In this document: positions 7,380-10,086 of the stretch, one piece after another | How the letters are laid out: each line of letters starts with the position of its first letter | Position numbering within the stretch: position 1 is the stretch's first letter | From: an uncultured Porphyromonadaceae bacterium | Lineage (GTDB): Bacteria > Bacteroidota > Bacteroidia > Bacteroidales > Muribaculaceae | NCBI GenBank assembly: GCA_947175225.1 | Contig: CAMWLX010000093.1 | Location: 1-10,086, forward strand | Length of the DNA stretch: 10,086 bases | Reading direction: 5' to 3' | The notes under the pieces: generated by a model | What the model was told of the DNA's origin: nothing | Seen by the model: only the letters and a program-made list of their open reading frames with translations | The model's database searches: none | Translations under genes and position numbers: made by a program

Positions 7380-8189
7380 ATGATTTGGAGCATTGGAGGA
7401 ATCCTTGAAAAAATTGGGATAACGAACAATTCCGTTGGATTTGCTTTCAGCGGCGGAGGTGCGCGTGGTTTTTCTCATATAGGAGTACTGAAAGCCTTGG
7501 AGCAGTTTGGAATTTATCCTGATGTATTGTCGGGCGTGTCAGCCGGAAGCGTTGCAGCAGTGATGTATGGAGCAGGATTAACCCCCGACGATATGCAACA
7601 TTGCTTTGAGGATCTCACTAAGGTGAGGGAATTCGTCACTTGGAAAGTGCCCGGAAATTCATTGATGAAGATCGATAAGTTTGGTAAACTAATCGAATCA
7701 TGGCTACCGGTTAAGAACTTAGAGGATCTTAAAATTCCGACCATCGTTTGTGCCACCGATTTTCAGCATTGCAAGTCGATAGGATGGGCGAAAGGAGAGA
7801 TAGTGCCCCGAGTGCTTGCGTCTTGCTCAATTCCTATAGTTTTCGAACCGATTAAAATTAATGGGGGAGTATATGTCGATGGCGGAGTGCTTCGCAATCT
7901 TCCTGCATGGGCTATCAGGAAGTATTGTAAGACTCTGTATGGCATCAACTGTTCACCATTCCATAATATATGGAAAGACCCTACGAAACATAATCTTCTT
8001 GAGATAGCGTTGAGGAGCTATCAATTGATGTCGAAATCTAATATGGTGAATGATGCGAAGATGTGTGATGTGCTAATAAATTTAAGAGGAGCACATGCCA
8101 TAGGCACATTTGATGTTGCAAAATTGCGACATATTGTAGGACTTGGGTATGAGAATGCATGTCGGATATTAGAGCATAAGTTGAAATGA
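7380..8189 (+). CDS. Patatin-like phospholipase / acyl hydrolase (RssA-like)
   Basis: The 269-residue protein belongs to the patatin family, which hydrolyses acyl-ester bonds of phospholipids or related lipids with a Ser-Asp dyad. All hallmarks are present: the oxyanion-hole loop GGGARG (25-30), the nucleophile elbow GVSAG with Ser54, and the catalytic Asp167 in DGGVLRNLP. No signal peptide or transmembrane segment is seen, so it is probably cytoplasmic or at the inner face of the inner membrane. It has no C-terminal Omp85 barrel like that of PlpD-type patatins. Its ATG lies 13 nt after the tamB stop, behind an A-rich stretch typical of Bacteroidota starts, so it is almost certainly cotranscribed with tamB. 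Whether it acts on phospholipid, lysophospholipid or another ester cannot be read from the sequence. Confidence 0.94.
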   Translation: MIWSIGGILEKIGITNNSVGFAFSGGGARGFSHIGVLKALEQFGIYPDVLSGVSAGSVAAVMYGAGLTPDDMQHCFEDLTKVREFVTWKVPGNSLMKIDKFGKLIESWLPVKNLEDLKIPTIVCATDFQHCKSIGWAKGEIVPRVLASCSIPIVFEPIKINGGVYVDGGVLRNLPAWAIRKYCKTLYGINCSPFHNIWKDPTKHNLLEIALRSYQLMSKSNMVNDAKMCDVLINLRGAHAIGTFDVAKLRHIVGLGYENACRILEHKLK

Positions 8190-8238
8190 GATATTCAGAT
8201 ATCTTAAAGAAAAAATAGGATGATTATAGATGGTAGTG

Positions 8239-8252
8239 TTATGTTAACATAA
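8239..8252. promoter_or_regulatory. Perfect 14-bp palindrome upstream of the GH13 gene (candidate operator)
   Basis: TTATGTTAACATAA is a perfect 14-bp inverted repeat with no spacer, 25 nt before the GH13 start codon and inside the 88-nt gap after the patatin gene. That position and symmetry suit a dimeric transcription regulator. No good TAnnTTTG promoter was seen beside it, so the function is unproven. AT-rich palindromes of this size do also occur by chance. Confidence 0.35.
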
Positions 8253-8277
8253 ATATAAAGGTAAAAAATAATAGTAA

Positions 8278-9963
8278 ATGGGAAAAGAGAGACTGATAAT
8301 CTATCAGATGTTTCCGCGAATCTTCAGCAATACGAAAGCGGATCCAAAACCATGGGGGACGCTCCAGGAGAATGGTTCTGGAAAACTTAATGATTTGACT
8401 TATAAGACGCTTCGGTCTATCAAGGAGTTAGGAGTCAACTGCATTTGGCTCACGGGGGTGATTGAGCACGCCACGAAGACTGATTTTTCAGAGTACGGAA
8501 TAATTCCTGATAATCCAAACGTAGTCAAGGGAGAGGCAGGAAGTCCTTACGCAATAAAAGATTATTATGACATTGACCCTGCAATTGCAGTGGATGTCAA
8601 GAATCGTATGAAAGAATTCGAGAATTGCGTCAAGCGGATTCATAAGGAAGGAATGAAGGTGATAATAGACTATGTGCCTAATCATACGGCTCGCGTCTAT
8701 CACAGTGATTCTGCTCCTTCCGGAGTCAAAGATTTTGGTACTGACGACGATATAACGATGGGCTTTTCTGTAAGAAATAACTATTATTATATACCTTTCC
8801 AGCAGTTCTGTCCTGATTTTGATATTGATTCAGAGGGAGCTACTCCATATGTTGAATTCCCTGCAAAGGCTACCGGCAACGATTGCTTCAATGCATTCTG
8901 CAGCAAGAATGATTGGTATGAAACAGTAAAGCTCAATTATGGCCACGACTATGGAGATTGGAGCGATCATTTTGATCCGGTCCCGGATACATGGCTTAAG
9001 ATGCTTGCCATTCTCAGATTCTGGGCTTCAAAAGGGATTGATGGTTTCAGATGCGACATGTGCTTTATGGTGCCTCTTCCTTTCTGGCATTGGGCAATTC
9101 CACAAGTAAAGAAGAATTATCCAAGCATTAAATTCATAGGAGAAATCTATGACGTAGCACAATACCGACCATTCCTCGACTATGGATGCTTCGATTATCT
9201 CTACGACAAGGTAAATCTTTATGATACTCTTGTCGACATAGAAATCCACAACCACTCCGCAGCACGCCTGACAGGATCATGGCAAACTGTAGACGGAATT
9301 GGGGACTCAATGCTCAATTTCCTTGAAAATCATGATGAGGTCAGATTTGGATCAAAGGCATATTCCGGAAATCCCGCCAACGTCGTTCCATCGCTTGTAG
9401 TAAGTTCTATGATTTCTAAAGGTCCATTTATGATTTATTACGGACAAGAGCTTGGAGAATCAGCCAAGGATAATGAGGGATTTGCCGGAGATAATGACAG
9501 GACTACTATCTTTGATTATTGGAGCTGTGACACTCTGAGAAGATGGTGGAACAATGGAGTTCCATCATTGAAAAATTTGACTCCACAGGAGAAGTGGCTT
9601 CGTGGATTATACCAGAAGGTTCTGACAATGTGTAATGCTGAGCCTGCACTGAGAGAAGGAAACTTCTTCGACTTGATGTATGTCAATCTTCAGCATGAAG
9701 GGTTTAATCCTCACTATCATTTTGCTTTCTTGCGCTATACTGAAGATTCGGTGCTACTTATAGCAGTGAATTTTGATCAAGCAGAGTGTGAAATGGATAT
9801 AGTAATACCACAGTTGGCATTTGATATGGCTGGAATTGCGGGAGGAGAGATCGAGTCTGAAGATCTCCTTTGTGGTCGTAATGCCATATTGGAGCTTTAT
9901 CCTGAAAAGGCTACCAGAGTTCAACTTAAAGGGAAAGATGCGGTGGTGTATCGTTTGAAATAA
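8278..9963 (+). CDS. Cytoplasmic alpha-amylase family (GH13) enzyme
   Basis: The 561-residue protein is a glycoside hydrolase family 13 enzyme, acting on alpha-glucosidic bonds by a retaining mechanism. The four conserved regions are intact. Region I is DYVPNH (131-136). Region II is GFRCD with nucleophile Asp260. Region III is GEIYD with acid/base Glu289. Region IV is ENHDE with His352 and transition-state stabiliser Asp353. A long segment between regions I and II (about 140-245, with several Cys, Tyr and Asp residues) is probably an enlarged B domain. Residues about 460-561 form the C-terminal beta-sandwich. The N-terminus (MGKERLIIYQ) goes straight into the first barrel strand with no signal peptide, so it probably acts on intracellular maltodextrin or glycogen. 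Hydrolase and transferase activity cannot be told apart here. It follows the patatin gene by 88 nt and ends before a strong terminator. Similar cytoplasmic enzymes are, to my recollection, widespread in Bacteroidales. Confidence 0.93.
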   Translation: MGKERLIIYQMFPRIFSNTKADPKPWGTLQENGSGKLNDLTYKTLRSIKELGVNCIWLTGVIEHATKTDFSEYGIIPDNPNVVKGEAGSPYAIKDYYDIDPAIAVDVKNRMKEFENCVKRIHKEGMKVIIDYVPNHTARVYHSDSAPSGVKDFGTDDDITMGFSVRNNYYYIPFQQFCPDFDIDSEGATPYVEFPAKATGNDCFNAFCSKNDWYETVKLNYGHDYGDWSDHFDPVPDTWLKMLAILRFWASKGIDGFRCDMCFMVPLPFWHWAIPQVKKNYPSIKFIGEIYDVAQYRPFLDYGCFDYLYDKVNLYDTLVDIEIHNHSAARLTGSWQTVDGIGDSMLNFLENHDEVRFGSKAYSGNPANVVPSLVVSSMISKGPFMIYYGQELGESAKDNEGFAGDNDRTTIFDYWSCDTLRRWWNNGVPSLKNLTPQEKWLRGLYQKVLTMCNAEPALREGNFFDLMYVNLQHEGFNPHYHFAFLRYTEDSVLLIAVNFDQAECEMDIVIPQLAFDMAGIAGGEIESEDLLCGRNAILELYPEKATRVQLKGKDAVVYRLK

Positions 9964-10009
9964 TGATTTCCGATATTTAAAGATAATAAAGATATTTCGT
10001 CTCTACTAC

Positions 10010-10055
10010 AATAATAAACACGACTGCCTTGAAGCAGTCGTGTTTATTATTTTTT
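10010..10055 (+). terminator. Strong intrinsic terminator after the GH13 gene
   Basis: A perfect 18-bp stem pairs 10010-10027 with 10034-10051 around the 6-nt loop CTTGAA. The inner ten pairs (ACACGACTGC side) include the G-C core, and the outer pairs are A-T. The right arm runs into TTTATTATTTTTT. This is a textbook Rho-independent terminator 46 nt after the GH13 stop codon. The T-rich opposite arm means it could also work for a convergent gene entering from the right. Confidence 0.93.
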
Positions 10056-10086
10056 CTGTAATAAATTGTTCAAGTTATTTTTTTAA

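Noticed and set aside
8189..8204. Small hairpin AGATAT-TCAG-ATATCT at the patatin stop codon as a terminator
   Set aside because: The stem is 6 bp, almost all A-T, and is followed by an A-rich run with no T-tract on the plus strand.
8278..9963. GH13 enzyme as part of a Sus-like polysaccharide utilisation locus
   Set aside because: It has no signal peptide, and no SusC/SusD-type, transporter or sugar-sensor gene is present in the window.
9974..9999. GATATTT direct repeat after the GH13 gene
   Set aside because: Two 7-nt copies in AT-rich sequence are too short and too simple to suggest an attachment site or mobile-element remnant.

Overview
The window looks like a chromosomal housekeeping and envelope region of a member of the Bacteroidales (phylum Bacteroidota). 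Three things point there. The tsaD-tamB divergent promoter region has Bacteroidota-type promoter elements (TTTG, 20-nt spacer, TAnnTTTG) in place of E. coli-type -35/-10 boxes. Translation starts are preceded by A-rich sequence with no strong Shine-Dalgarno. The protein sequences (TsaD with SGGNSQ, the very long TamB, the cytoplasmic GH13 enzyme) read like Bacteroidales versions. A Muribaculaceae-like lineage is my guess but is not demonstrated.

Layout: two transcription units diverge from a 203-bp intergenic region (2535-2737). Leftward (minus strand) run tsaD (tRNA t6A synthesis), then a short CinA/PncC-type protein (NMN deamidase domain, without the usual N-terminal MoCF domain), then a five-helix membrane protein resembling the Yip1 family. 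Rightward (plus strand) run tamB (a very large AsmA/TamB-type envelope protein), a patatin-like phospholipase 13 nt after it, and, after an 87-nt gap, a cytoplasmic GH13 alpha-amylase-family enzyme. The unit ends in a strong intrinsic terminator near the right edge.

How the genes work together: the leftward unit combines tRNA modification, pyridine-nucleotide salvage and an unknown membrane protein. This is a typical housekeeping mixture rather than one pathway. In the rightward unit, TamB and the patatin protein could both concern envelope lipids (TamB-family proteins are linked to phospholipid traffic and outer-membrane protein assembly; patatins hydrolyse acyl esters). That link is inference from spacing alone. 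The GH13 enzyme lacks a signal peptide and has no SusC/SusD-like partner here, so it probably acts on intracellular alpha-glucan.

No mobile element, CRISPR array, tRNA, rRNA or phage gene was seen, and no gene-free stretch exceeds about 200 bases. I found no clear novel multi-gene system. The most useful leads are the domain-truncated CinA, the TamB-patatin pairing, a perfect 14-bp palindrome before the GH13 gene and a possible 11-codon upstream ORF before tamB.
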